A DNA stretch of 64,000 bases, from the NCBI GenBank assembly GCA_025738555.1, contig JAOVFP010000007.1:2666001-2730000 (forward strand), written 5' to 3'. Made by a program: the position numbers and the translations under genes. Shown in pieces: positions 1 to 11,595 of the stretch. The notes under the pieces were generated by a model that was given only the letters and a program-made list of their open reading frames with translations, did no database searches and was not told the origin of the DNA. The first letter of the stretch is position 1. Each line of letters starts with the position of its first letter. This DNA comes from Cyathus striatus (lineage: Eukaryota; Basidiomycota; Agaricomycetes; Agaricales; Nidulariaceae).

Positions 1-325
1 GCGGAAATTAATAGTGTTGAGGTTGTAGATTATTGAAAGAAAAAGGGAAAGTTTGAAACATAAAGCATACCGATGAATTGAAAGAAAATTTGTGAGATAA
101 AAACTTCAGGAGAGGGACTTGGGGTGGTGACACGGCCTTTGGTAAAGCAAATTATTGTATTCAGCAGGTCTTGGTAGTGTGAAATACCAATGATCTTGAG
201 TTACTCTTGAGTAATTGCGGCGTTGAGGTGATGTACAAGTGTGTCTGCATTGGAGGGAGAAAGTGAGAGAACGTGTGAACAGCGCGTCGACGCATGCATC
301 AGCTGATTACGTAATGGAAATAATG
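1..325 (-). repeat. dispersed repeat, inverted relative to 7290-7612
   Basis: Reverse-complementing this stretch gives a close match to 7290-7612. Both contain the cores GTAATCAGCTGATGC, TTCTCTCACTTTCTCCC, TTTGCTTTACCAAAGGCC and ATGCTTTATGTTTCAAAC in the same order. The copy runs off the left window edge, so its full length and coding content are unknown. The second copy sits inside the copia pol gene, which shows that the family is mobile. Confidence 0.75.
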
Positions 326-435
326 CTCACACACTATGATAACACCTCTTGCTAATCAGTTCTGGCTGCTAATCATTGTCTCCTGCCCTTCCCTTTGGGT
401 TATCACATGCATATCACCATGGCCTGCCTCCTGCT

Positions 436-867
436 CATTGTTTCCCACGCCTCCGCTCTCATTTTTACACTTTTATTACACTTCCCTTAATCAAACACAC
501 AGTCTACTATTTATAATACAACATATTATCAAATATTTAACAAAGGATGGAATTTATTACAGTAGAAGATTATTTAAAAACTGTCTCTAATTCACATGTT
601 TAATAGCTTTATCCTCTTCATTACATAGTGAAACATTGTGTAGTACATATATCATAATATATATTAAATAATGCAAAAATAATTGAAGAAAATGATAAAG
701 AATTGAGCTAAGAAATAAAAAAATACCTGCTCACTGTTGAGCATGATGACAAGGAAGTGTGATGTGCTGCTGTGGCGATGAGGAAGGGTGCTTGATGGAG
801 TGATGGACAGGATCAACACTCCATACAAATATAAGCAAAGGCGGAGCAGAGGGCATGGGAAACATTG
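436..867. mobile_element. non-autonomous TIR element (MITE-like, possibly hAT)
   Basis: The left end reads CATTGTTTCCCACGCC and the reverse complement of the right end reads CAATGTTTCCCATGCC; both continue into a GCTC-containing segment. The interior is AT-rich and non-coding. The CA(N)TGTTTCCC ends and an internal TGCTCACTGTTGAG (728-741) are shared with the element at 28831-29407, so the two form a family. The ends resemble hAT termini, but no clean 8-bp target duplication is visible. Confidence 0.5.
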
Positions 868-879
868 AACCTCCAGCAA

Positions 880-1135
880 TGTCAAGCAACGTCACAGGCA
901 ACGTCTGGCAATGTCATGGAAACGCCATCCGGCAACGTCACAGCAACGTCACAGCAATGTCACAGCAATGTCACAGCAACGTCACAGCAATGTCACAGCA
1001 ATGTCACAGCAACGTCAGCAATGTCAGGCAACGTCCAGCAATGCCAGCAACATCAAGCAACATTATGGCAACGTCAATTCTCAGATTGGCAACGTCAGGC
1101 AACATCACAGGCAACGTCACAGGCAATGTCAAAAT
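880..1135 (+). repeat. 11-bp minisatellite, unit CAAYGTCACAG
   Basis: An 11-bp unit CAA(C/T)GTCACAG repeats in near-perfect tandem from about 890 to 1015, then degrades into CAACGTC and CAATGTC variants with GG or CAG spacers. The C/T difference falls on the only CpG of the unit. Overlapping open frames here are by-products of a period that is not a multiple of three, and none looks like a gene. Confidence 0.85.
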
Positions 1136-1744
1136 CCTTATTTTCAGATTTCTGTAACTTGTATAAAAATGAGTAGAGTGCATGTATCTCTACCAATCTC
1201 TATTTGTTATTAGTATATATCATAAATTTACAAAACTACCAGCCAGCTAAAATCTAAATACTTAAAATAGTATTAGAAATGCTGTACACAAGTGACAAAA
1301 TAAATGTATTTCACTGTGGGAATGTAAGTACTATTTGTTATACCCTCTCCCCACCCCCCATCCAGTGCTAATATATATTAGTGAGTGGAAGGGATGGAGA
1401 TTGAAGAGCACGAGCAGAATGCGTATGAATGCATCAATGATGCGTGATGCGTGATTACATAATCCGATTTAGAACGTCTTGATATGTCGAATAATTCCCG
1501 AATCACACCGCAGGCAGTTTGCTACTCTACACTGCTTTAGAATTAATTTGCTTTACTCTCGGTCTCTAAGGCTGATGTGTTACACTCTCGATTACCACAA
1601 CATTACTACTTAGGTAAATCCATAGTAGACACCCCATCCAGTGCTAATATATATTATTAAAACGAAAGAACATCTACTTATTTATTGTATTTATTACTAA
1701 CTACACAGTGGGACTTGAACACAGGACCTCAGCACTAATTTATG
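1136..1744. other. intergenic, short direct duplication
   Basis: No gene is recognisable. The motif CCATCCAGTGCTAATATATA occurs twice, near 1360 and 1638. A segment near 1440-1465 (GATGCGTGATTACATAATCC) resembles the core of the 1-325 repeat family. Confidence 0.5.
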
Positions 1745-1870
1745 TAGCAACATCAAAAATAAATAAGCAACGTCACATGCAATGCCAGGCAATGTCAAAT
1801 CTCAGAATGGCAACGCCAGGCAACGTCACTTTCAGCAATGTCAAATCTAGGGCAACGTCAAAATCTGTAG
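1745..1870 (+). repeat. second CAACGTC / CAATGTC block
   Basis: A shorter and more decayed stretch of the same CAAYGTCA motif as at 880-1135. The intervening sequence does not look repetitive, so this is probably a dispersed fragment of the same satellite-bearing repeat. Confidence 0.65.
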
Positions 1871-3204
1871 GCCCCTGCTTATTGTATCCAATCCAACCAA
1901 TCACAGGTGAGCCTCATCCATTTCCTGTAGTCATCCACTACACATCCACATCCACCTTCCCCAGGCAACATCCCTGTTGATAAAGCTCCAAGGTCCAATG
2001 AACGAAACCCTGCAGAGGTTTGTAGGGGGATAAATACATAAATCGGTGAAAAGGACTGGAAAAAGACTTCAAGTATTGTATGAATTCATGTTTTGAAGGA
2101 TAAGACTTGGAAGTGTGACGGTGACAGAGAAGTGGGCAGAAACAACGACAGCTCTATGCAGGAAAGAAGTCAAATACACACTAGATGGGATGGGACTATG
2201 TAGTACAAGATTGACCTGTTTTCCAGATCAGCCAGTCTACCCCGTAAGACTTGTAATACATTGTGTAGGCTGCAGATAAGATTTCATGTATACACATGTT
2301 CCTAAGACCCTCATTCCGAAATTACACCTCCAGCTGGTGGGATGGAGACATGGGGAATTTATATCATACTATGCAGTATTGTCATCAGCAGAATACAGGA
2401 ATACAGGAAGGAAATCAGAGGAGATCGGATGTACCATAAATATGAGTGATCTTGTTGGTGGTGCTGGTGGTGTATGACCCGTGAACAGTGTGAGTGGAAG
2501 GATGCTGACCAAACATCAGTTTCCCAGAAAATTCCACCCGGTGATGTACACACCAGGCACACTGGGAGCCCCAAGGAACACTTACCATGGAAGTTTGTAT
2601 TTGCTATCAAGAATGAACAATTACAGAACTATCGTTGGGTTGAAGACTGCATGATGTTCTGCAATGTTATGGAACAGTAAGCGTTTAAGATAAAATGGTC
2701 ACTAGTAAATTGAGATGTGGGCAAAAACATATAGACATTAGGCAGACATCAAGTCGGTGTTGAACTTGAATATAGAACATTTGGACGTTGAAGTATAAAA
2801 TTGGTTTTCTGGTGAAAATGATTGCAAGTTACCAGTGAGCACCTGGTCACAACTGTCACAGGAATTCAGAGAGGACTCCAACCAATCAGGTTAAGATCTT
2901 ATCCAAGATCCTCAAATTACCATATCCGGCGGTTCAAATGTCCCTAATACCCAACTACCTTAAAAGGTAGTGGGAATAAAATCAATTGGCTGTGTATACT
3001 TCCATGTATTGCTTAATTTCCCAAGGTTCTTCTTCTAAACACTTCCAGGTCCCAGGGAATCGGGTCCGTGAGTCATGCAGCATGCTCTGTTTTAGGTTTG
3101 TTTGGGTACCTGCTCGGCCTTTGAGTGTACTGTGTTTCATGTGTTAGGTTGACGAATCACTGTGTCTATAAAACTATAACTCTACAGCAGTTTATATCCA
3201 GGTA
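1871..3204. other. no recognisable gene
   Basis: Several short open frames of 60-90 codons occur on both strands, but none shows a recognisable domain, a plausible exon structure or similarity to another part of the window. I see no strong repeat here either. The stretch ends at the target site of the copia element. Confidence 0.4.
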
Positions 3205-3209
3205 GTATT
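3205..3209. repeat. copia target-site duplication (left)
   Basis: GTATT directly precedes the 5' LTR. The same five bases directly follow the 3' LTR at 11283-11287. A 5-bp duplication is normal for LTR retrotransposons. Confidence 0.95.
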
Positions 3210-3511
3210 TGTTAAGATTCTGCTGACCAAGCAGCAGAACCCCTTGCCAAACAAGCCAAACACATTGGCCTGATTGGCTGATCATTATCAGAATGATCAG
3301 AATACAGTAAAGTACTCTATAGCATAATTCATTTCTATTATCATTACATCATTGTATATTCAGTATGTCAGGTATATAAACCTGAACAACACACAAAATA
3401 TATGATCCTTTCTTTCCCTTTAACCACCACCTTGTGGTATAACCTCTGAGTAGTCTCACCACTCATCTCTGTGTGTCTTGGTCTGCTACTATCTGGGCTT
3501 GATTTCTAACA
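3210..3511 (+). mobile_element. Ty1/copia 5' LTR (302 bp)
   Basis: It begins TGTTAAGATTCTGC and ends TTTCTAACA, so it has TGTTA...TAACA ends. It differs from the 302-bp 3' LTR at 10981-11282 by only a handful of substitutions (for example TAGCATAAT against TAGTATAAT), so the two are equal in length and nearly identical. A TATA-like GGTATATAAAC lies near 3370. Near identity of the LTRs shows that integration was fairly recent despite the broken coding region. Confidence 0.95.
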
Positions 3512-3512
3512 A

Positions 3513-3525
3513 GGGTTATGGGCCC
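3513..3525 (+). promoter_or_regulatory. primer-binding site, half initiator-tRNA type
   Basis: GGGTTATGGGCCC begins one base after the 5' LTR. It is complementary to the anticodon stem-loop of an initiator methionine tRNA of the form GGGCCCAUAACCC. This is the arrangement known from Drosophila copia, where a tRNA fragment cut in the anticodon loop primes reverse transcription, rather than the usual 3' acceptor end. Confidence 0.7.
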
Positions 3526-4212
3526 TGGGCTTTACCTTTTATACTGAGGTTCCACTACGCTGAGCACACTTTTTAACTCTACCACCTTCCCAATACTTAT
3601 ACTTTTACCTGTCCACCTTGGACATTGGTTGGCATACACCCTGTTTGATAGACTTGTTCATTCAACAGTTTGGGAAGACCACAGAGGCACTGGAGTAACA
3701 TTGAGCCCAACTCCACTGAAATACCAAACACCCCAAGGCTTGCTGTATTGATCCTCAGAGAGATACATGGCGCCAGTGACTGGGTAGGTCATTGACCCAG
3801 CTGGTTCTATCTGCAAGTGGGTGTGTGTCTGTTGGACACCTATCAAACTTTTATCAACTCTATCAACTACACCACCAGAATTCAGTTGACCTTGTTGGTG
3901 AATACTTGGTTGGATTTAGATTTCAGTTAACCTTATTGACGAACAACTATTGTCCTTTGGTGTTAGAGATAAAGCTCTGGTCAGGATTCAGTTGACCTTG
4001 TTGATGAATACCTGATTGGAATTATCCTTCAGTTGACCCTGTTGACGAAGATCTGGTCAGGATTCAGTTGACCTTGTTGATGAATACCTGGTTGGGATTA
4101 TTCTTCAGTTGATCTTGTTGACGGAGATCTATTGCCTATTAGTGTTGGAGACAGAGACTTTACTCAGAATTCAGTTGACCTTGTTGACGATATCTGATTA
4201 AGAATTACTATC
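3526..4212 (+). other. copia leader with tandem repeats
   Basis: This is the untranslated leader between primer site and gag. Positions 3883-4190 hold about seven diverged copies of a roughly 45-60 bp unit built on CAGTTGACCTTGTTGA and GAATACCTGG. Positions 3683-3820 contain a segment (TAACATTGAGCC, CATGGCGCCAGTGACTGGG, CCAGCTGGTTCTATCTG) that recurs in the same order in the leader of the unrelated gypsy element at 58015-58155. Confidence 0.7.
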
Positions 4213-7200
4213 ATGTCTTCTGCACCAAAGGTCCCTTCCTTTTAAAAAGAAATAAGCAACTACAAACCTTGCCCCAACCCTATTATTCTCAATGACTCAA
4301 ACTGGGCAGTTTGGAGTGGCAGCATTCAGGAGAGATTCTTTTTATCACGTGTTGAGAGTATAGTCAATGGGAAGCTACCATATCCAGCATATCCTGATGA
4401 CATTGATGAGCCACTAAGAAAGGCTTATAAACAAGCTAGAAAGAGGTGGTGCACTGGAGACTGGTTGGCCAGAATTATTATTCACAATGCTCTTGATCAA
4501 CCTACATTGGCTTCAGTCATTGGAGAAGGTTCCACTGCTTATGATGAGTGGAACAGTTTGAAAGCAAACTACATGTGACAGGGGGATCAAATTGCTAGCC
4601 TGGCATTCAAGAAAATTACTAGTTACCATGTCCCTGAAGGTGCTAATATTCCTGAGCACCTTGATGAAATGCTGAAGGCATATAATGAGCTCCGAACTAT
4701 GAAGGACTCATACTTGCACGTGGAGGATCACCTATTCGTTCATTTTATCTGTGCTTCACTTCCACTTGATTCATGGGGAGATTTCTGTAAAAATCTTCTC
4801 AAAGACACAGATGAGAATGGGAAATATAAACCCTCTAGTATTATTATTGGGTGCATTAAAAACGAATATAAAGCCCATGAGGAAACTCGTGAGAACCAGA
4901 GAAATGCAAACATTTCCTACAAAGCTTTGGCTAGAGGAAGGAAGTGTTCTCTGGCAGACTGTATTGGGGATAAAAATGTGGATCATGTTGAAGAGGAAAG
5001 TACACCCCAGAAGTCTGCTAAACCAAGTGTACCCTGCTGCCAGTACTGTGGTATGAGGGGACATGAGGAGGCTAACTGTTGGTTTATTGGACAAACGAGG
5101 TGTCCAGACTGTAATAGATTTGGACACAAATCAGGCTCAGAGAAATGCAGAAAGAAACCTGAAGTGGCAAAAGATGAGTCCAATGAAGAACCTCCAGCTA
5201 AAAAACAGAAGGTACTTCATGCCTCTTCTGCCAATTCTCCTACCGACAATCCTCCTATCAGAAAACCTGATTCAGTAGACATCATTGAAGTTGTGGGTCA
5301 AAGCAGTGGTATAGAGGAAATTAAAGATGGAGAGAACAATCCAGACAATCCTATGTACATAGATGATGATGGTTATACTTACAAAACTGTGTATGTTGGT
5401 AATGGTGAATACGAGCAGATTTGCTACTATTATTGGTTGGGTGATTCATGTTCATCATCTCATGTCTGTAATGATCATAATGCATTCATGGATTTCACAC
5501 CTTCTAAGGTTGAAATTCAGGGGGTAGGAAATATTGTTACAAAATCCCATGGGCAAGGGACTGTTAAATTAAAATCAACAGTCAATGGCCATACATACTG
5601 TATCACTCTGTCCAATGTTCTATATGTTCCTGAAAATGATGGAAATTTACTATCCATTGGTCAGTGGGATAAACATGGTGGAAGTATTCATTTTCACAAT
5701 GGAAAAGTCCAATTGATGTCTAAAGATGGAAAAACTGTTATTGAAGGACACAAATTGTCATCCAAACTATACAGTTTGAACATTGAAACATATCAAAAGG
5801 TTATTAAACCTGCCATTTTCAAACCAACATGGAGTGATTGGCACAAACGTTATGGTCACATTGGATATTCAGGTCTTAAAAGAATACTCAGAGACAAAAT
5901 GGTCACAGGTTTCACTGTTGATCCTGAGTCACCTATGATTGACTGTGAACATTGCATTGCTGGTAAAATGTCAAAAAGACCATTCCCAAAAGGAACAGAC
6001 TACCATGCAAAAGCCCCAGGAGACTTAACTTATACTGATGTATGGGAAGCACCATCATACTCCAAACACAGAAATGCATATTATGTTATATTAACAGATG
6101 ACTTTTCATGCTTTATAACCATCCATTTTATATCAACTAAATCTGAAGCAGTACAAAAGGTTAAAACCCACATTACACATTTACGGGTTAAAGGATTTAA
6201 ACCTAAAGCCATTAGATCTGATAATGGAAAAGAATATATAAACTATGGCTTAATAGATTGGTGTGAAAAAGAGGGCCTAGAGCTCCAAACAACTTCACCA
6301 TACTCGCCTTCCCAAAATGGAATTGCTGAACAAAATAATCAAACAATAGTAGAACTAGCACGAACTATGCTCATTGCAAAAGATATCCCTAAATATCTAT
6401 GGGAGGAAGCAGTGAGCCATGCAGTCTATGTTCGAAACCACGCATATACAGCAGCCCTGAAGGGAACAACTCCTTATGAAGCAATGTTTGGTATGAAACC
6501 AGATGTCAGCCATTTCCAGGAGTTTGGTACACCAGTTTGGATACTCAATCAAGGGAAAAATGAGTTATCAAAACTTGAACCCAGAGGAACCAAACATACA
6601 TTTGTTGGATTTGAACCAGCAAAGAAAGCTGTCAAATACTACAATTCAGTGACCAAAAATATTAATGTTTCATGAAACTTTTGTTTCCTAAATGGCGGAG
6701 ACTCTATTCCTGATGATGTGCAGGAGCAACTGCATGAGGGGGAGTCATCTGGAAATAGATCTGAACCACCTATAGGCTTAGAGTCTGATGGTGAAAATGA
6801 TGATATTCCCAGTGAACTCACTGGGGTAAAACGGAAAAAATTAGATGGTCTGGATCCAATACAAGATCCTGACCAATACAATTCCCTAGGAAGGGGAAAA
6901 TGCCAAAAGAAGGACATCAACTATAGACACCTCAATAAAGGTAATATAGATTATAGCAAACTAGCTTTCCTGGATGAAATAGATGACACCAATTCTGCTA
7001 AAGATAAATTACCAGTGGCAGAAATCATCTACAAGTTTTTCACTGACCATAAGGAATGTGAACAACCAAAAACCCTAGAGGATGCTAGGCACTCTAAAGA
7101 GTGGCCACAGTGGAGAGAAGCTGTTGAAAGTGAAATGGAACAGCTTATAAATAAAGGTACTTGGACACTTGTCAACCTTCCACCTGGGAAAGTCCCAATT

Positions 7201-7244
7201 GGTAACAAATGGGTCTTTAACAAGAAAACAGTTGAGCCTGATGT

Positions 7245-7805
7245 AGAGCAGGCGTTTTGCCTGCGCTGCAAAAATCGACATATTACAATTTCCATTATGT
7301 AATCAGCTGATGCGCGCATCGACGCATTCGCGTGTGCATTCTCTCACTTTCTCCCTTCAACGCCGACACTCCTGCATCGCTCTCAACGCCGCTATTACTC
7401 AACGTGTTTCAAGATCGTCGGTACTGCGCACTACCAAGCTCCATTAAATGCGCAGTTTGCTTTACCAAAGGCCATGTCAGCACCCTATGTCTCCTTCTCC
7501 CAAGTTTTTAGTTTACAAAATTTCTTCCAATTCATCAGTATGCTTTATGTTTCAAACCTTTCCTTTTTCTTCCAATAAATCTACAGTCTATACACCTTTA
7601 ATTTCCGTTCTATTCAACTATTCCTCATTTAGTGATCTCCTTATTCTAATTTTCTATAAAAATCATGTAACTACTCCTTCCTAACTAAGTTTTTACATTT
7701 GCCCCCTTCTCGATGCCTTAGAACACCCAGGTCGAACAGATGTTCAACTGACTCGCTTACAATATCTTTGTTTAGGCCTCAAGCTCATTGTTTCCCTTAC
7801 ACTGA
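7245..7805 (+). mobile_element. insertion in copia RT (same family as 1-325)
   Basis: Copia coding sequence stops after ...KKTVEPD and resumes at ...DKFKAHLVAKGYNQ, with about 560 bp of foreign DNA between. The left end carries the palindrome-like GAGCAGGCGTTTTGCCTGC. A close relative, GAGCAGGCGTTCTGCCTGC, occurs on the minus strand at about 45574-45592. Most of the insert (7290-7612) matches 1-325 in inverted orientation. No coding capacity or target duplication is evident, so the class is unknown. Confidence 0.7.
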
Positions 7806-7866
7806 ATTACTAGACAAATTCAAGGCTCACCTGGTGGCAAAGGGATACAACCAACATCAGCAATCA

Positions 7867-9530
7867 CCCATATTACAAAATTAGTTAAATTAGTTAAATT
7901 AAGGACAGAGATAAGCCAATTACAAGGTAAAATTAGCACAAATAAGTCCTATAAGGTGTTTTAGGCAAATAAGCTGAGGCCCCCCATTTATGTTGATAGA
8001 AATAAGTGAATATTAGTTTGCATTAGTGAATTATAGCTACACATTTGCTCAACATTTGCTCATTTAAGATGTATATAAGGAGGCATTCAGTAGGCTTAAA
8101 CATTTACTCAGAATACAGAACATGTATTTATGAACAATATGATTTATTAGCATAAATACTACATACATAAAAGTAGTCTAACAAGGGAACACATGTACTA
8201 GCATATAAAACTTAAACTCCAACCCTCTCTGCACTACTACTGAAGGAATATCAATACAGAAGCTATAAACACGATTAAGAATGAATGTTACAACTTGAAG
8301 AACATGAAACTAACCCATGAAAATATGGTCAAGACTCAGCCAGAACTTGCAGAAGTGACAAAGGGTAATATAACGAGCTTCAAAGATAAACCCTGCGCCA
8401 CAGAAATAGAACAAAACTATCTATAATAAGGAAAGTGCAAAAGTAAAAAAAAGGTGCAGATAACCAGTTACTCACCATAATAAAACGAACGAGTCCACCT
8501 CATGCACAAAAATATCCTGAAAACACCCTACCAACAGCACACATAAGAGCAGCTATCAATGCACAAAACATTAGTGACGAGCTACTCATGTTAATGTAGC
8601 TAGGACATAACTACTCACTTGCACATAGAAAAGTTGAGTATATGTACATAGCATTGAGCAAGGAGAACTGAGGAAGGTCATTGAGTAAGCATACTGTAAA
8701 TAGGATAGAAAACGCGCACATGGGTTGGGGAGAAACCACTGTGCCACAGTCATCTGTCTTGATTTTGATGTAGACTTGGAGGGCATAGGCGAAAGACTGC
8801 TAAGTCCTGGTGGAAGGTTGGAGAAGAAGAGAAGGGGACAGGACATGAGAAGGGAATGGATGGGGACAACACATCCTCGGTACGTGACAGTGTATATGCC
8901 TAGCGCGAAGGGGAAACAGGAGAGGGAGGGTAAGAAAGAAACAGAAGGGAAGGGCAAGTTCAACATTGTCGTGACATGGATTCTGTCATGTGATTAATTT
9001 AACATTATGTCAACTGAGACAAACAGATAAATTGATTGGCTGGGGATATCGGCTATGATCTTTTGGCTCAATCAAATGCGTTCAGAATCACTAAGTCCGC
9101 ATGCTCGCTTTACATCCATATATGGTGCCCCTTGCATTTTACTTCACAACTTCGTTGTATTCTCTCAAAATATACTGGAAATTGGAGCATACGAAGATAA
9201 TAAAGTAAGTACTTGAGATATGTGTTCCCAACCACCTATTTAATAACTGCCATACTTAAGAAACACTTTGCTGTATAAGTCCTATTATTATACAATGGCG
9301 TACACTACTACTATTATCAATGTATTTAATGTGTTTGTATGACCAAATATATGTTATACATACAAGTAAAATTTAGTTAGCATTTAGTTACAATTAGATG
9401 TTAGTAGCTGACTTAATTACATTTACTTACATCACATTAGTGAAAATAAGCCTGGTATAAGCGGAGACTAGAAGTAATTAGTAATGGGCTCCTCTTTATC
9501 ACACTAAATACACTAATTTAGTCATGTGGG
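7867..9530. mobile_element. 1.66-kb non-coding insertion with imperfect TIRs
   Basis: It separates KGYNQ from FNETYSPVV of the copia reverse transcriptase. The left end CCCATATTACAAAATTAGT resembles the reverse complement of the right end, CCCACATGACTAAATTAGT, with a few mismatches. The interior is AT-rich with several open frames of about 90-126 codons but no recognisable domain. No convincing target duplication was seen. It is probably a non-autonomous DNA transposon. Confidence 0.5.
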
Positions 9531-10971
9531 AATTTCCTGATGAATGGCCAGGCCAAGATTTCAATGAAACCTACTCTCCAGTGGTTCACCTAGAAACTGT
9601 GCATGCTATACTTGCACTGGTACCAATGTTTGATCTCGAAATGAGACAAATGGACTTTAAAGGGGCTTATTTGAATGCTGACCTAGATGAAACCATATAC
9701 ATGCACCAGCCTGAGGGTTACTCTAATGGAACAAACCAAGTTTGTCTTTTAAAGAAATCACTATATGGCTTAAAACAGGCTGGACGGCAATGGAATATTG
9801 CAGTTAATAGAGAGCTATGCAAAAGGGGGTTTAAACCTCTACATTCTGACCCATGTGCATATATCCAACATACTGAAGATGGTTTACAAATTATAACTGT
9901 CTGGGTTGATGACTTAATCAATTTTGCAAGCTCTAAGTCTGAAATGAATAAACTTGTCAGCACAATAACCTCTCTACCTTTTGAAATAACAGATCTTGGC
10001 TCACCAAAAAAAGTAATTAGTATTAAAATTATGCGGAAAGGGAAAGAAATTACCTTAACACAAAGCCAATATACCAATACCATCCTTAAACACTTTGGAA
10101 TGCAGGATGCCAATCCTATTAAGGTACCAATGGATCCAAATATAAAGCTAGTTCCCAATCCTGAATATCATGAACCAAACTGAAGCAATGATTATGCTTC
10201 ATTAGTTGGCTCACTCCAATACTTATCTGTTGCAACTCGTCCTGATATTGCCTATGCAGTTAATACTTTGGCACAATTCACTGCTAACCCCAGTATGCAA
10301 CATTGGGATGCAGCCAAAAAATTACTAAGGTATTTGGCTGGCACTAAAGACTATGGTATAACATATGGTGTACCAGAAGATATATCTAAAATGCAGAACA
10401 CCTTCATTGGGTACTCAGACTCATCTCATGGAAGTACCCATGACCTGAAATCTGTGACAGGTTATGCATTTCTTAGTTGTGGTGGTGGCTGTATTACCTG
10501 GGCATCCAAAAAACAAACATTGGTGGCCAGTTCAACCACTGAGGCAGAGTACATTGCTTTGTCTGAATCATCATGTGAAGTCAAATGGCTCAGGAATCTA
10601 TATTATGAACTGGGTTTCCAACAGCCATTGCCCATGAATTTATTTGGTGACAATGATGGGTCTATTGCCTTAGCAAATAATGAACCCAAGTTCCACAAAC
10701 ACACTAAACACATTGACCTCCGATGGCACTTTGTTCATGAATGCGTACAAAATGGAAATCTAGTTATCCATACATGCAGAGACCCTGAACAAACTGCAGA
10801 TATCCTAACAAAGGCACTGAAGAGGGACAAGTTTGCTAAACATCGAGAAGAGTTAAAAATCACAAACAAATATTAGAGCCAGTAGCTTTTCCCTATCTGT
10901 CTTTTTTCCCACAGGTTTTTTGATGGAAGGTTTTGATGCACCCATGCTCAAGGCCAATGCTTCCATGGCTT

Positions 10972-10980
10972 GAGGGGGAG
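10972..10980 (+). promoter_or_regulatory. copia polypurine tract
   Basis: GAGGGGGAG lies directly before the 3' LTR and is a typical plus-strand primer site for copia elements. Confidence 0.85.
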
Positions 10981-11282
10981 TGTTAAGATTCTGCTGACCA
11001 AGCAGCAGAACCCCTTGCCAAACAAGCCAAACACATTGGCCTGATTGGCTGATCATTATCAGAATGATCAGAATACAGTAAAGTACTCTATAGTATAATT
11101 CATTTCTATTATCATTACATCATTGTATATTCAGTATGTCAGGTATATAAACCTGAACAACACACAAAATATATGATCCTTTCTTTCCCTTTAACCACCA
11201 CCTTGTGGTATAACCTCTGAGTAATCTCACCACTCATCTCTGTGTGTCTCGGTCTGCTACTATTTGGGCTTGATTTCTAACA
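10981..11282 (+). mobile_element. Ty1/copia 3' LTR (302 bp)
   Basis: It is equal in length and near identical in sequence to 3210-3511. It is followed directly by the GTATT target duplication (11283-11287). Confidence 0.95.
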
Positions 11283-11286
11283 GTAT

Positions 11287-11590
11287 TGTTGAGATTTGGC
11301 TGAAAAAGCAGCTGAATCTATTGCTGAACAAGCCAATCACATTGGCCAGAACAGAATTGTAATTGTATAATTGATCGGAATGATTTAGATATAATCAGAA
11401 TACAGTATGATATTCAATAGTATAATACACTTCTACTCTATTGTACTGTATCATGACTCACTGTATATTCAATCCTCCTGGTATATATACCCAGGTAGAT
11501 ACACAAATAATATGTGATCTCTCTCTGAGTAAACTCTCTATTTATCTCTGTGTGACTCTGCTTGCTGCTACCTGCTCCCAATTTCCAACA
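11287..11590 (+). mobile_element. solo LTR of a related copia family
   Basis: It begins TGTTGAGATTTGGCTG and ends TTTCCAACA, 304 bp, with a TATA-like TGGTATATATACC. It is flanked by a perfect 5-bp duplication AGTAT (11282-11286 and 11591-11595). The sequence is a diverged relative of the 302-bp LTRs and of the fragments at 28306 and 47594. The younger copia element landed across its left target duplication and first base. Confidence 0.92.
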
Positions 11591-11595
11591 AGTAT

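Larger units (their letters stand above)
4213..10876 (+). pseudogene. Ty1/copia gag-pol polyprotein, interrupted
   Basis: The copia polyprotein is recognisable end to end but cannot be translated as one protein. Gag starts at 4213 (ATGTCTTCTGC). Two zinc knuckles (CQYCGMRGHEEANC and CPDCNRFGHKSGSEKC) lie near 5037-5150. The protease motif reads WLGDSCSSSHV near 5437, with C where family members normally have G. Integrase follows: an HHCC finger (HKRYGH...DCEHC) at about 5838-5960, then the catalytic triad D 6037, D 6220, E 6328. Reverse transcriptase is split: NKWVF near 7200, KAHLVAKGYNQ near 7820-7855, FNETYSPVV near 9560, and WVDD near 9905. RNase H (TTEAEYIALSE, DNDGS, KHIDLRWHF) ends at 10876. 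Breaks are TAA at 4243, TGA at 4576, 6673 and about 10181, and two large insertions (about 7245-7805 and 7867-9530). The three TGA codons fall at arginine-like positions. The element is dead by itself. Confidence 0.93.

Noticed and set aside
855..1213. Three overlapping 100-codon frames rich in Ser/Gln/Asn
   Set aside because: They are three readings of the 11-bp minisatellite.
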